Notes under the pieces: generated by a model
Told to the model about the DNA's origin: nothing
Databases searched by the model: none
The model's input: only the letters and a program-made list of their open reading frames with translations
Part shown: positions 1-7,359 of the stretch, in pieces
How the letters are laid out: the number at the start of each line of letters is the position of its first letter
Numbering within the stretch: position 1 is the first letter of the stretch
Source of the DNA: JACRIM01 sp038042195
Lineage (GTDB): Bacteria > Planctomycetota > Phycisphaerae > UBA1845 > UTPLA1
DNA length: 16,809 bases
NCBI GenBank assembly: GCA_038042195.1
Contig: JBBTET010000036.1
Coordinates: 1-16,809 of the forward strand
Direction of reading: 5' to 3'
Translations under genes and position numbers: made by a program

Positions 1-1
1 C

Positions 2-145
2 ACGGACGGCATCAACAACACGGGTGAAATCGATCCCCTGACGGCTGCCAATCTGGCCAAGCAATTTGGAATCAAAGTGTACACGGTCGGAGTCGGAAGA
101 GAAGGCACCTCGATGATTCCTGTCGCCGATCCGATGTTTGGGTCG
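2..145 (+). CDS. VWA domain protein, BatA-like (C-terminal fragment, broken at the 3' side)
   Basis: The frame starting at base 2 reads TDGINNTGEIDPLTAANLAK and then FGIKVYTVGVGREGT. This is the second half of a von Willebrand factor A domain: the TDG segment that contributes to the metal-ion site, a helix, and the YTVGVG strand. The wording is closest to the BatA/aerotolerance type of membrane-anchored VWA protein, which commonly occurs in an operon with a MoxR ATPase; none of that operon is in the window. Similarity stops near the residues PVADPMFG (about base 142). The frame continues to a stop at 260-262, but those last ~40 residues are only the antisense of the metalloprotease gene and do not look like a VWA protein or its usual C-terminal membrane helix. 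The 5' end lies outside the window. The VWA call is firm; the BatA subtype is tentative. Confidence 0.7.
128..145. other. Breakpoint joining two 3'-truncated genes tail to tail
   Basis: VWA-type coding on the + strand is convincing up to about base 142. Metalloprotease-type coding on the - strand is convincing down to about base 140 and then becomes meaningless. Neither gene has its own C-terminus, and no intergenic spacer separates them. Both frames read plausibly across roughly 128-145, so the exact join may contain a few bases of shared sequence. This is what a chimeric contig, or a deletion that removed the 3' ends of two convergent genes, would look like. Confidence 0.6.
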
Positions 146-1752
146 CCCGATGCCTGGTGCTTTTCAATTTCATCCATGGGCATCCAGACGCTGCCCTTGA
201 AGTTGTGTCGCAGGCCGAGGCAGTGCCCGACTTCGTGCATGACGACTTCCTTCACCACCTGACCGATGAACTCGTCGTTGTCCCGACCGAGGCCCGCTGC
301 TTCGAGGGCGATGCCGGAGAAGAACATCTGGTCGGACATGCCGGCAGCGCATTCGCAGACTGGCTTGCCGTTTTGAGACATGTGGCGCATTAGATTGCGG
401 CGGAACTCGTCGTCGGGGTCTTTCATCAGCCGAACATTCGGCATGAGCTTTTGCCATGTAGAGCGGAAGTCCCACTGAGGATGTGTCGTGAAGAAGTCCT
501 CCACGGCCGGGTTGTACGAGTGCCCGTGACTGTTGCCGCCGGTGAGTCGTTCATAGTCGGTGACGTAATACCGCAGCATCGAATCATCGAAGACGATGTC
601 GGCATCAAAAATCTGCCCGGTGAGCGGGTGTGCACGAGACGGTCCCATCGCAAAGGCCTGACCGGTGACGATCCAGCGGAAGAAGTTGTATCGCACGTCT
701 TCGGGGTCGAGGTCTTTCGTCTCGCGGTCGTAGTCTTCCTGCTGTTTGACTTCGACGGCATCAAGGAAGCCGCAGCGGGCGAAGGCCTTGTTCCATTCAA
801 GAATGCCCTCCTTGACCCAACGACGGAACTTAAGCGGCACGGTCTTCTCGATGTGCCAGATGATCGGGTTCTTCGGGGCCGAGAGTTCGGCACTGGGGTC
901 GCGCTTCTCAAGATTCCATCTCTCGATGTAGCGATTGAAAAGCGTCGGTGCGTTATGCGGCTTGGCCCAGTCCTTACGAACGGTCATGAAGTAGCCGATG
1001 CGGTCGTCGGCGGCGCGCGGTTTGTAACTTGCGGAGGACTCAGGAATCTTCGAGATGCTGTAATGGAACAGGACGCGCCGTCCGCTGCTGCCGCGCATGA
1101 GCGCAAGGTCGGCTGTCAGTTCGATGTTCTGCGGAAATGCCTTGAACTTCGCCCACTTCGAGAGCGACGGATTCACCATGCCTCCGCCCCACCCGCTGAT
1201 GCCGGCGAAGTCGCCTTTGAAAAGCTGGTCGAGATCGATGATGAGATCGCCGCCCTTGGTGGTGACGATGGGGACGACCTTGAGAATCTCATCACCGCCG
1301 TAGCTTCGGCGGATGACATCGGCCACCGGCTCGGTGCCGCCCTCGACGTAGCGAGGATCAACGGCCATCAGAACGAGGTTCTTGTCCATGCGATCAAAGT
1401 AGACAAGATTGTGGTCGAGTTGAAATCCGGTCGCGACAGGACCGCCGGCCATGCTCGTGGCAATGAGAAACCTCTGTCCGACCAACGACGAAGGAATCGC
1501 GGCGCGAAGCGAGTCGGTCTTCTTGTTGTGGTACAGCTCGAAGAGTGGCGGCTCCGAGGTCGGTACCTCTGCGTAGTCCTTCATCACCTCTTCAAACTTC
1601 GGGAACTCAGGCCGTTCAGCAGGCGCGGCCACCGGTGTCATCGGCGGCGCTGGCGGCGGACCGCCTTGAGCGCGGGCTGATCCGACGACGGCAAAGCACG
1701 CCAGACAGATCGTGAGAGTCGCGACGAAACGGTGAGTGACTCGAACAAGCAT
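140..1752 (-). CDS. Secreted zinc metalloprotease, metzincin type (DUF5117/DUF4953-like), C-terminus missing
   Basis: The ATG at 1752 (minus strand) follows a good ribosome binding site, AGGAG, six bases upstream. Residues 1-28 form a signal peptide: basic start, hydrophobic core TLTICLACFAVVG, and ARA cleavage site before QGG. A Pro/Ala-rich linker follows. The rest resembles the large exported zinc-dependent proteases carrying DUF5117 and DUF4953, with a central segment containing YFMTVRKDW and IIWHIEKTVP. The zinc site HEVGHCLGLRH (His506, Glu507, His510, His516) fits the metzincin pattern HExxHxxGxxH. After about residue 535 the family sequence stops: the expected Met-turn (an SVMDY-like segment) and the remaining C-terminal part are absent, and the frame runs open to the window edge through DNA that encodes a VWA domain on the other strand. 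As it stands the product would lack part of its catalytic domain. The protein is expected in the periplasm or outside the cell; the substrate is unknown. Confidence 0.85.
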
Positions 1753-1838
1753 GGTTTTCTCCTGGACCCGTGATATGGGTGCGCTCGATGTCGATTTCGG
1801 GAGTGAGTTCGCAACCGAGCCGAGTCGGCGACGAGTTC

Positions 1839-1851
1839 CGTATCTGATACG
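1839..1851. promoter_or_regulatory. Perfect dyad CGTATC-T-GATACG upstream of the metalloprotease
   Basis: CGTATCTGATACG is a perfect inverted repeat with 6-base arms and a one-base centre. It lies about 87 bases upstream of the metalloprotease start codon, in non-coding DNA, where an operator could sit. No regulator is identifiable from the window, and a 12-base match can arise by chance, so function is inference only. Confidence 0.3.
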
Positions 1852-2118
1852 CTGGAATCCACCCGAGGTTTCTACCGGATTCCGGCGGCCGCCTTCACGG
1901 ACCCGTTCATTGAAATCGGCGATGCGATGGGGCCGCCTTTGGTTTTTGAGTGGATGATATGGAATCCTCTGGCCATGCCCCGATAGAAAGATTTTCTGAT
2001 TTCCACAGGCTGTCCACAGAAAGATCACAGCGGTCGCACCGACGAGTCAGGAGAAAATCACAGGCGTGCCAATACAATGCAGCGAGATAAGGGACGGGTG
2101 CAGCTAGGGTTAAGCCTG

Positions 2119-2239
2119 ATTTGCCATGCAGGGTTTGTGCCTCGAATTGCCAGGACCAAACCCAGCCTATTTGGCATGTATACTGTTGATATCAGCGTCA
2201 AAAACCCACCCCGCACAAACCGCCGCCATTTGACATGCA
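2119..2239. repeat. Three copies of a 12-base motif ATTTGNCATGYA upstream of topA
   Basis: The motif occurs as ATTTGCCATGCA (2119-2130), ATTTGGCATGTA (2169-2180) and ATTTGACATGCA (2228-2239), all in the same orientation. Start-to-start distances are 50 and 59 bases. The first two copies are also both preceded by AGCCT. The third copy overlaps the TTGACA of a possible promoter. They could be binding sites of one regulator. Confidence 0.4.
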
Positions 2240-2258
2240 ATTTTCACCATGCTAGGTT
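2230..2258 (+). promoter_or_regulatory. Possible promoter for topA
   Basis: A perfect TTGACA (2230-2235) is followed after 17 bases by TAGGTT (2253-2258), a weak -10 element matching TATAAT at three of six positions. It lies about 120 bases before the topA start codon. The -35 is good and the -10 is poor, so this is only a candidate. Confidence 0.3.
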
Positions 2259-2336
2259 CCCGCGCCCATCACCGGGGGAAACGCCCACATTGGTCGTTGA
2301 GCCTACCCTGATCGGGGCCGATATAGCACCGAATCG

Positions 2337-2361
2337 TCAGCGGCTGCGCCAGCCGCACTGA
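2337..2361 (+). promoter_or_regulatory. Strong hairpin in the topA leader
   Basis: GCGGCTG (2340-2346) and CAGCCGC (2350-2356) form a perfect 7-base stem with a CGC loop. An alternative pairing extends it to ten pairs with a two-base bulge, using TCAG (2337-2340) and CTGA (2358-2361). It ends about 17 bases before the topA ATG, in a leader with no clear Shine-Dalgarno sequence, and has no following T-run. A role in translation control or mRNA stability is possible but inferred. Confidence 0.4.
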
Positions 2362-2378
2362 AAGCGGGGCCATGACAC

Positions 2379-5300
2379 ATGGCAAAAAAGACGGCTACAA
2401 AACCCAAGTCCGATGACGCGCCGAGCGGCAAGGGCAAGTCCCTCGTCATCGTCGAATCGCCGGCCAAGGCCAAGACCATCAATAAATACCTCGGCGACAA
2501 GTTCGTCGTTCGAGCATCGAAGGGACACGTCCGCGACCTGCCGCAACATCGGTACGGCATCGATCCCGGTCGCAACTTCGAGCCGCAATACGAAATCATG
2601 GAGAGCCATCAGAAGATCGTCACCGAGCTTCGTGAGTTGGCCGGCAAGGCCGACATGGTCTACCTTGCAACCGACATGGACCGCGAGGGCGAAGCCATCG
2701 CGTGGCACCTCGCCAGCGCCCTCGACCTTGATCCAGAGAAGACGCAGCGAGTGGTCTTCAACGAGATCACCAAAGCGGCGATTACCGATGCCTTCAAACA
2801 TCCTCACAAGCTCGACATGCCGAAGGTCGAGGCGCAGCAGGCGCGGCGCATTCTAGATCGCGTGGTGGGCTATGAACTCTCACCGCTGCTCTGGAAAAAA
2901 GTCGCCAAGGGCCTGTCGGCCGGGCGAGTGCAGTCCGTCGCGGTCCGATTAATTGTCAATCGCGAAGATGACATTCGCGCATTCGAGCCGCAAGAGTATT
3001 GGGCCGTGGACGGCGTGTTCTCACCGGACTCAGCGACGGCCTCAAAGCTGCGACCCGAGTGGATGAAGTTCCTCAAGGAAGGCGGCGAGACGCCGGGCGA
3101 AACGACTCAGAAGGAACGACTCGCATGGCTTGGCGAGCGCGGCTGCTTCGATGCCGAGTTAGTGGAAGTCAACGGTGCTTCGTTCAAAGAAGAGGGACGC
3201 ATCAACACCAAGAAGCCGGACGAGTCGCGGTTTGAAAGCGCCGTCGATCGCGTGCGCCCACTGGCGGAAGCGTTGGGATTCGACACGCAAAAAGTCGAGA
3301 CAAAGGAATGGGACGAGTACAAGCGCCTCGGCTTGAAGAAAATCGAACTGGTCGGCGGGCTGAAATCATCCGGGCTGCCCGAGTTCGTCGTCAAGTCCAT
3401 CGAGACCAAGCGATCCAAGACGCGACCGTCCGCTCCCTTCACGACGGCATCACTTCAACAAGCCGCCGCGAATCAACTTCGCATGGCCACGTCGAAGACA
3501 ATGAAAATCGCCCAGGGCCTGTATGAAGGCGTGGACATTCAGACCGGCGAGGGAAACGTCGGTCTCATCACCTACATGCGAACCGACTCGACGAATCTCT
3601 CCAAAGAGTCTGTGATCGCGGCGCGCGAGTTCATCGGCAAGAAGTATGGTGACAAGTACCTGCCCGAATCGTGGAACGTCTATGCAAGCAGCAAAAAGGC
3701 GCAAGAGGCCCACGAAGCCGTCCGCCCCACCGACGTGACGCGCACCCCGGATTCGCTGACCGGCCATCTCACCCCCGAGCAACACAAACTGTATACATTA
3801 ATCTGGAATCGCTTCGTAGCCTGCCAAATGGTCCCGGCCGAGTGGGATTCCACGAACGTATTAGTTTCCACCAAGACACCAAAAGCCGAGGCCGTCTTCA
3901 AAGCAAGCGGGCGAGTGCTGGCATTTGACGGGTTTTACAAGGTAACAGGCGTTCCCAAGAGCAGCGAAGACCAGCTTCTGCCTGCGTTGAAAGAGGGACA
4001 AAAGGTAGGCCCCTTGGCGATCACGCCGCAGCAAAAGTACACCTCCCCCCCACCGCGATTCACCGAAGCCTCGCTCGTCAAGACGCTCGAAGCCGAAGGC
4101 ATCGGTCGCCCCAGCACCTATGCCGCCATCATTAAGACGATCCAGGACCGTGGATATGTCGAGCAGGAAGATCGCAAGTTCCAGCCCACCTCGCGCGGCG
4201 AGATCGTCACCAAGAAGCTCGTCGAGCATTTCCCAATAATCATGGACATCGGCTTCACCAGCCGCATCGAAGAAGACCTCGACAAGATCGAAGAAGAGCA
4301 CATGGAGTGGCACCAGGTGCTTCATGAGTTCTACGACCCGTTCAAAGAGGCGCTGGCCAAAGCCCACGAGGAAATGGAGGCGGTTCGCGCCGAACCGAGC
4401 GACTACGTCTGCGAAAAATGCGGCAAGGCAATGGTCTATCGACTCGGGAAGAACGGACGCTTCCTTGCCTGTACGGGCTACCCCGATTGCAAGATGGCCA
4501 AAAATGTCGACAAGGACGGCAAGATCGTCGAGCCGGTCCATGTCGATGCGAAGTGTGAGAAATGCGGCCAGCCGATGGCCCTGCGCAAGAGCCGAATGGG
4601 TCCGTTCCTGGGTTGCTCCGGATATCCCGAATGCAGCAGCACGATGCCGTGCAACGAGGAAGGCATCCCGCTCCGCAAGGTGAAGCCCGAAGACATCAAA
4701 GAGACATGCGGAGACTGTGGCTCGCCCATGCAGGTAAAGTTCGCGCGCGGTCGATCGTTCCTCGGCTGCTCGAAATATCCTGAATGCAAAGGCACGGCCC
4801 AGATGCCGGCCGACATTTACATCGAGAAGCCCAAACCGGAAGACGCCGGAGCACGATGCGACAAGTGTGGCCGTGCAATGGTGATTCGCAAGAGTCGACG
4901 CGGACCGTTCCTATCGTGCCTGGGATTCCCGCGCTGTCGCAATGCGATGCCGATGGAAAAACTGGAGCACCTCCGCAAACTGGAAGCGGATGGACTGATC
5001 CCAGAAGCCCCCGCCCCAACAGTAAAGGGCAAGGGCGCAAGGGCGACCACAAAAGGCAAGAGCGTACGCCTCACGGGCGAACAGGTCGCGGCATTGGGTT
5101 CACCTCCGACAGGTTTCGCGTGGACGCGCACGGGCCGTCCCGTCGTCGAAACCTGGCCGACCAACGGGTTGAAGTGCTATCAGTGCAGCGGTCCGATGAG
5201 CCTGCGCACCGGGCGATTCGGCCATTTCTACAGTTGCGGTAAGTGTCGGTCCGTCGCGAACCTGCGCGGCGACGCCAAGAAGCGGGCCGAAGAGGAAATG

Positions 5301-5486
5301 CCGCAAGAGCAGAAGGCCAAACCCATCGAGACGGACGTGAAGTGCCCCGATTGCAGCTCAAAGATGCTGCTGCGCATGGGCAGAACAGGTCGCTTCCTCG
5401 GGTGCAGCGGCTATCCGAAGTGCAAGAAAACGATGGAAGCCCCGCCCGGACTGCTGCGCGAAGTCGCCGAGACGGCGGGCGTCTGA
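2379..5486 (+). CDS. topA: DNA topoisomerase I (type IA, omega protein) with six C-terminal zinc ribbons
   Basis: The enzyme relaxes negatively supercoiled DNA by cutting one strand through a 5'-phosphotyrosine. It is 1035 residues, against 865 for the E. coli enzyme. The Toprim domain is at about 20-165, with VESPAKAKT (catalytic Glu26) and the acidic motif TDMDREGE (Asp99, Asp101, Glu103). The active-site tyrosine is Tyr399 in GLITYMRTDST, and EGIGRPSTY (573-581) is the usual conserved motif of domain I. Six zinc ribbons of CxxC-(16)-C-x(2 or 5)-C type follow at 678-704, 726-752, 777-803, 827-853, 933-956 and 989-1015; E. coli has three comparable C-terminal units. A basic linker (about 880-895) precedes ribbon five. 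Residues ~215-345 hold a charged insertion between domain segments. An ATG seven bases upstream (2372) is out of frame, and there is no strong Shine-Dalgarno. The next gene starts 89 bases downstream. Confidence 0.97.
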   Translation: MAKKTATKPKSDDAPSGKGKSLVIVESPAKAKTINKYLGDKFVVRASKGHVRDLPQHRYGIDPGRNFEPQYEIMESHQKIVTELRELAGKADMVYLATDMDREGEAIAWHLASALDLDPEKTQRVVFNEITKAAITDAFKHPHKLDMPKVEAQQARRILDRVVGYELSPLLWKKVAKGLSAGRVQSVAVRLIVNREDDIRAFEPQEYWAVDGVFSPDSATASKLRPEWMKFLKEGGETPGETTQKERLAWLGERGCFDAELVEVNGASFKEEGRINTKKPDESRFESAVDRVRPLAEALGFDTQKVETKEWDEYKRLGLKKIELVGGLKSSGLPEFVVKSIETKRSKTRPSAPFTTASLQQAAANQLRMATSKTMKIAQGLYEGVDIQTGEGNVGLITYMRTDSTNLSKESVIAAREFIGKKYGDKYLPESWNVYASSKKAQEAHEAVRPTDVTRTPDSLTGHLTPEQHKLYTLIWNRFVACQMVPAEWDSTNVLVSTKTPKAEAVFKASGRVLAFDGFYKVTGVPKSSEDQLLPALKEGQKVGPLAITPQQKYTSPPPRFTEASLVKTLEAEGIGRPSTYAAIIKTIQDRGYVEQEDRKFQPTSRGEIVTKKLVEHFPIIMDIGFTSRIEEDLDKIEEEHMEWHQVLHEFYDPFKEALAKAHEEMEAVRAEPSDYVCEKCGKAMVYRLGKNGRFLACTGYPDCKMAKNVDKDGKIVEPVHVDAKCEKCGQPMALRKSRMGPFLGCSGYPECSSTMPCNEEGIPLRKVKPEDIKETCGDCGSPMQVKFARGRSFLGCSKYPECKGTAQMPADIYIEKPKPEDAGARCDKCGRAMVIRKSRRGPFLSCLGFPRCRNAMPMEKLEHLRKLEADGLIPEAPAPTVKGKGARATTKGKSVRLTGEQVAALGSPPTGFAWTRTGRPVVETWPTNGLKCYQCSGPMSLRTGRFGHFYSCGKCRSVANLRGDAKKRAEEEMPQEQKAKPIETDVKCPDCSSKMLLRMGRTGRFLGCSGYPKCKKTMEAPPGLLREVAETAGV

Positions 5487-5561
5487 CAGCAATCCGCATC
5501 GATTTTTCAATTCCAATTTGATCGACACCCCCATCAACGGGTACTGTATTCCTGCCCATAC

Positions 5562-5568
5562 AGGAGGA
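5562..5568 (+). promoter_or_regulatory. Ribosome binding site that fixes a GTG start
   Basis: AGGAGGA lies seven bases before GTG at 5576-5578. This near-perfect Shine-Dalgarno supports the GTG as the start of the methyltransferase. A weak promoter-like pair (TTGATC at 5518, TACTGT at 5542, spacing 18) lies just upstream, so the gene may have its own promoter rather than depend on topA. Confidence 0.7.
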
Positions 5569-5575
5569 ATCACCC

Positions 5576-6289
5576 GTGAGTTTCACATCGCCCGCCGACA
5601 GACAACTCCACGATCAACTCAGTACGCGCGAAGGGTATGACAAGTGGTCATCCATCTACGACGGAGAGGACAATCCGCTTATCGCATTAGAGACGCCGGA
5701 GGTGCGGCGATTGCTTGGTGACGTGCGCGGATTGCGCATCGCGGACGTAGGCTGTGGCACCGGCCGACACGCCATTGAGTTCGCCCGTGCCGGAGCCGTC
5801 GTCACGGCAATGGATTTTTCCGAGGGCATGTTGGCAAAGGCCCGCGAGAAGGCGGTGGACCTGACGATTGATTGGCGCGTTCACGATCTGAACACGCCGC
5901 TGCCTGTTGGGGACCATCAGTTTGACGCTGTGACATGTTGCCTCGTTTTGGAACACATTCAAGACTTGACTCCCCTCTTCAGCGAGATGGGACGCATTTG
6001 CAAACCCAATGGTTGGATTGTCATTTCGGCCATGCACCCCGCGATGATGCTCAAGGGCATCTCGGCTCGCTTCACGGATCCGACGACCGGCCGAGAGACG
6101 CGACCGGAGAGCCATGACAACCAAATCAGCGATTTCGTGCTTGGAGCCGTGCGAGCCGGGCTGCGGATTGATCAACTTGGCGAGCATCGGGTCGATGAGG
6201 CCCTGGCCGCAAGATCGCCTCGGTCACAAAAGTACCTGCATTGGCCGATGCTACTCACGATGCGCCTTCGTCCGCCGGGTGGACCATGA
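5576..6289 (+). CDS. Class I SAM-dependent methyltransferase (Methyltransf_11-like)
   Basis: This 237-residue soluble protein has the Rossmann-type SAM-binding core. Motif I is DVGCGTGRHA (57-66), Asp80 follows in AMDFSEGML (the acidic residue that holds the ribose), and a post-I strand FDAVTCCLVLEHI (116-128) matches the usual pattern. A later HPAMM segment (154-158) is seen in related small methyltransferases. The substrate cannot be assigned: ubiquinone-type, natural-product and protein or RNA methyltransferases all share this core. Translation starts at GTG behind a strong AGGAGGA. Its stop codon overlaps the ATG of the next methyltransferase as ATGA, so the two are translationally coupled. 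Confidence 0.85.
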   Translation: MSFTSPADRQLHDQLSTREGYDKWSSIYDGEDNPLIALETPEVRRLLGDVRGLRIADVGCGTGRHAIEFARAGAVVTAMDFSEGMLAKAREKAVDLTIDWRVHDLNTPLPVGDHQFDAVTCCLVLEHIQDLTPLFSEMGRICKPNGWIVISAMHPAMMLKGISARFTDPTTGRETRPESHDNQISDFVLGAVRAGLRIDQLGEHRVDEALAARSPRSQKYLHWPMLLTMRLRPPGGP

Positions 6290-7260
6290 GTTCCCTCCGT
6301 GAACGATTGAGCGTCGCCATCGAGAAACGGCGCGACCTGCTAAATCGGCCTGATCTCGACGCCGTCCGACTGTTCAACGGAAGCGGTGACGGCATTGAGG
6401 GACTGGTCATCGAGCGATTCGGCCCCGTACTGATCGTCCAGCTTCATGAAGGAAAGATCGCGGCGGATTTGGACGCCCTACGCGACGCCATCCGCGATGT
6501 GGTCGTGCCGCACGGCATCCAGTCCGTCTATCTCAAACAATTCGTTCGAGACCGGGGGCATGTAGACGACGCGATTGACGTTGCTAATCGCAACCCTAGC
6601 GCATGGATCGGCGAAAACTCACCAGAACACTTGTCAATACTCGAAGGCACCTGTCGGTTCATCGTCCGACCCTATGACGGCTTTTCAGTGGGCCTCTTCC
6701 TGGAGCAACGAGAGAATCGCCGACGGGTCACTGAATTGGCGAAGGGCCGGCGCGTACTCAACACATTTGCCTACACCTGCGGCTTCTCCGTGGCCGCCGC
6801 ACAGGGAGGTGCCGCATCGACATCGAGCGTCGATCTTTCGGTACGTTATCTGGAATGGGGAAAGGAGAACTTCACTGAGAACGGTCTGACCCTCGACGGC
6901 CACTGGTTCTTTTGCTCCGATCTGTTTGAGTTTTTCAACCGAGCGAAACGCCAGAATCGCCGCTACGACTTCATCATCCTCGACCCTCCAACCTTCTCAA
7001 AGACTCGGCGACCGGAGCGTGTCTTTGTATTGAAGGATCAGTTGGATGAGTTGGTGCGCGGCGCGATGGAGTTGCTCGACCCCGGCGGACTTATTCTGTT
7101 GTCGTGCAATGACCGTCAATTGACGCTGAAGGCGCTGGAGGCAAGTCTGCATCACGCCGACTCCGAGCGGCGCGTCACGATCGTGGAGCGTCCTCCGTTG
7201 CCGACGGATTTCGACGCCGATCTGGAGTACGCCAAGTCGGTGATCGCGAAAATCGACTAA
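6286..7260 (+). CDS. RlmI/RlmK-like 23S rRNA (or related RNA) methyltransferase, lacking a PUA domain
   Basis: ATG at 6286 is preferred over the in-frame upstream ATG at 6241. It gives the common ATGA overlap with the preceding stop and starts just before the first conserved segment. The product is 324 residues. An N-terminal alpha/beta part (about 25-100, including GDGIEGLVIERFG) resembles the central domain of RlmI-type enzymes. GLFLEQRENR (136-145) corresponds to the family motif G-x-FLDQR-x-NR. The SAM loop is LNTFAYTCGFSVAAA (158-172), Asp183 is the ribose-binding acid, and the catalytic-type loop is DPPTFS (233-238), as in the RlmK half of E. coli RlmL. The ~75-residue PUA domain that begins E. 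coli RlmI is absent. The modified base, m5C or m7G, cannot be decided: DPPTFS favours an RlmK-like enzyme, while SCN (273-275) sits where RlmI has its cysteine. Confidence 0.85.
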   Translation: MSSLRERLSVAIEKRRDLLNRPDLDAVRLFNGSGDGIEGLVIERFGPVLIVQLHEGKIAADLDALRDAIRDVVVPHGIQSVYLKQFVRDRGHVDDAIDVANRNPSAWIGENSPEHLSILEGTCRFIVRPYDGFSVGLFLEQRENRRRVTELAKGRRVLNTFAYTCGFSVAAAQGGAASTSSVDLSVRYLEWGKENFTENGLTLDGHWFFCSDLFEFFNRAKRQNRRYDFIILDPPTFSKTRRPERVFVLKDQLDELVRGAMELLDPGGLILLSCNDRQLTLKALEASLHHADSERRVTIVERPPLPTDFDADLEYAKSVIAKID

Positions 7261-7290
7261 CGGCGTTGCTCGTTGCAGCCATCGGCTTGG

Positions 7291-7334
7291 AAAAGAAAAA
7301 CCCCTCCTCACCGCATTGCGCGATGTGGAGGGGT
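7291..7334 (-). terminator. Rho-independent terminator of the Rrf2-family gene
   Basis: On the minus strand ACCCCTCC (7334-7327) pairs with GGAGGGGT (7307-7300): eight uninterrupted pairs, then two more after a T-T mismatch. It is followed by TTTTTCTTTT (7300-7291). It begins 26 bases after the Rrf2 stop codon. The + strand side has no T-run, so it works in one direction, although it lies between convergent genes. Confidence 0.85.
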
Positions 7335-7359
7335 CATGTAGTACTAACATATCCAAACT

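Larger units (their letters stand above)
1753..2378. other. Intergenic region between the divergent metalloprotease and topA genes
   Basis: No convincing gene is present. A 94-codon open frame at 2077-2361 (+) has no recognisable motif, no good ribosome binding site, and overlaps the promoter and hairpin elements, so it is not called. The region must hold promoters for both flanking genes. Visible structure consists of a 13-base perfect dyad (1839-1851), three near-identical 12-base motifs (2119-2239), an inverted repeat GGGTTTG/CAAACCC (2131-2163), a possible promoter with a perfect TTGACA (2230-2258) and a strong hairpin (2337-2361). Confidence 0.6.

Noticed and set aside
451..1680. A 409-codon open frame on the + strand
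   Set aside because: It lies antisense to the metalloprotease gene, which has a signal peptide, a metzincin zinc motif and a good ribosome binding site. The + frame has no family-like sequence; long antisense frames are common in GC-rich DNA.
1999..2018. Two DnaA-box-like words, ATTTCCACA and CTGTCCACA, 11 bases apart
   Set aside because: Each differs from TTATCCACA at two positions. There is no dnaA, dnaN, gidA or similar gene nearby and no AT-rich unwinding stretch, so an origin is not supported.
2077..2361. A 94-codon open frame upstream of topA
   Set aside because: It has no motif and no Shine-Dalgarno, its composition is low in complexity and unlike the neighbours, and it overlaps likely control elements.
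3861..4541. A 226-codon minus-strand open frame inside topA
   Set aside because: It is antisense to conserved topoisomerase motifs, so it is a shadow of that gene.
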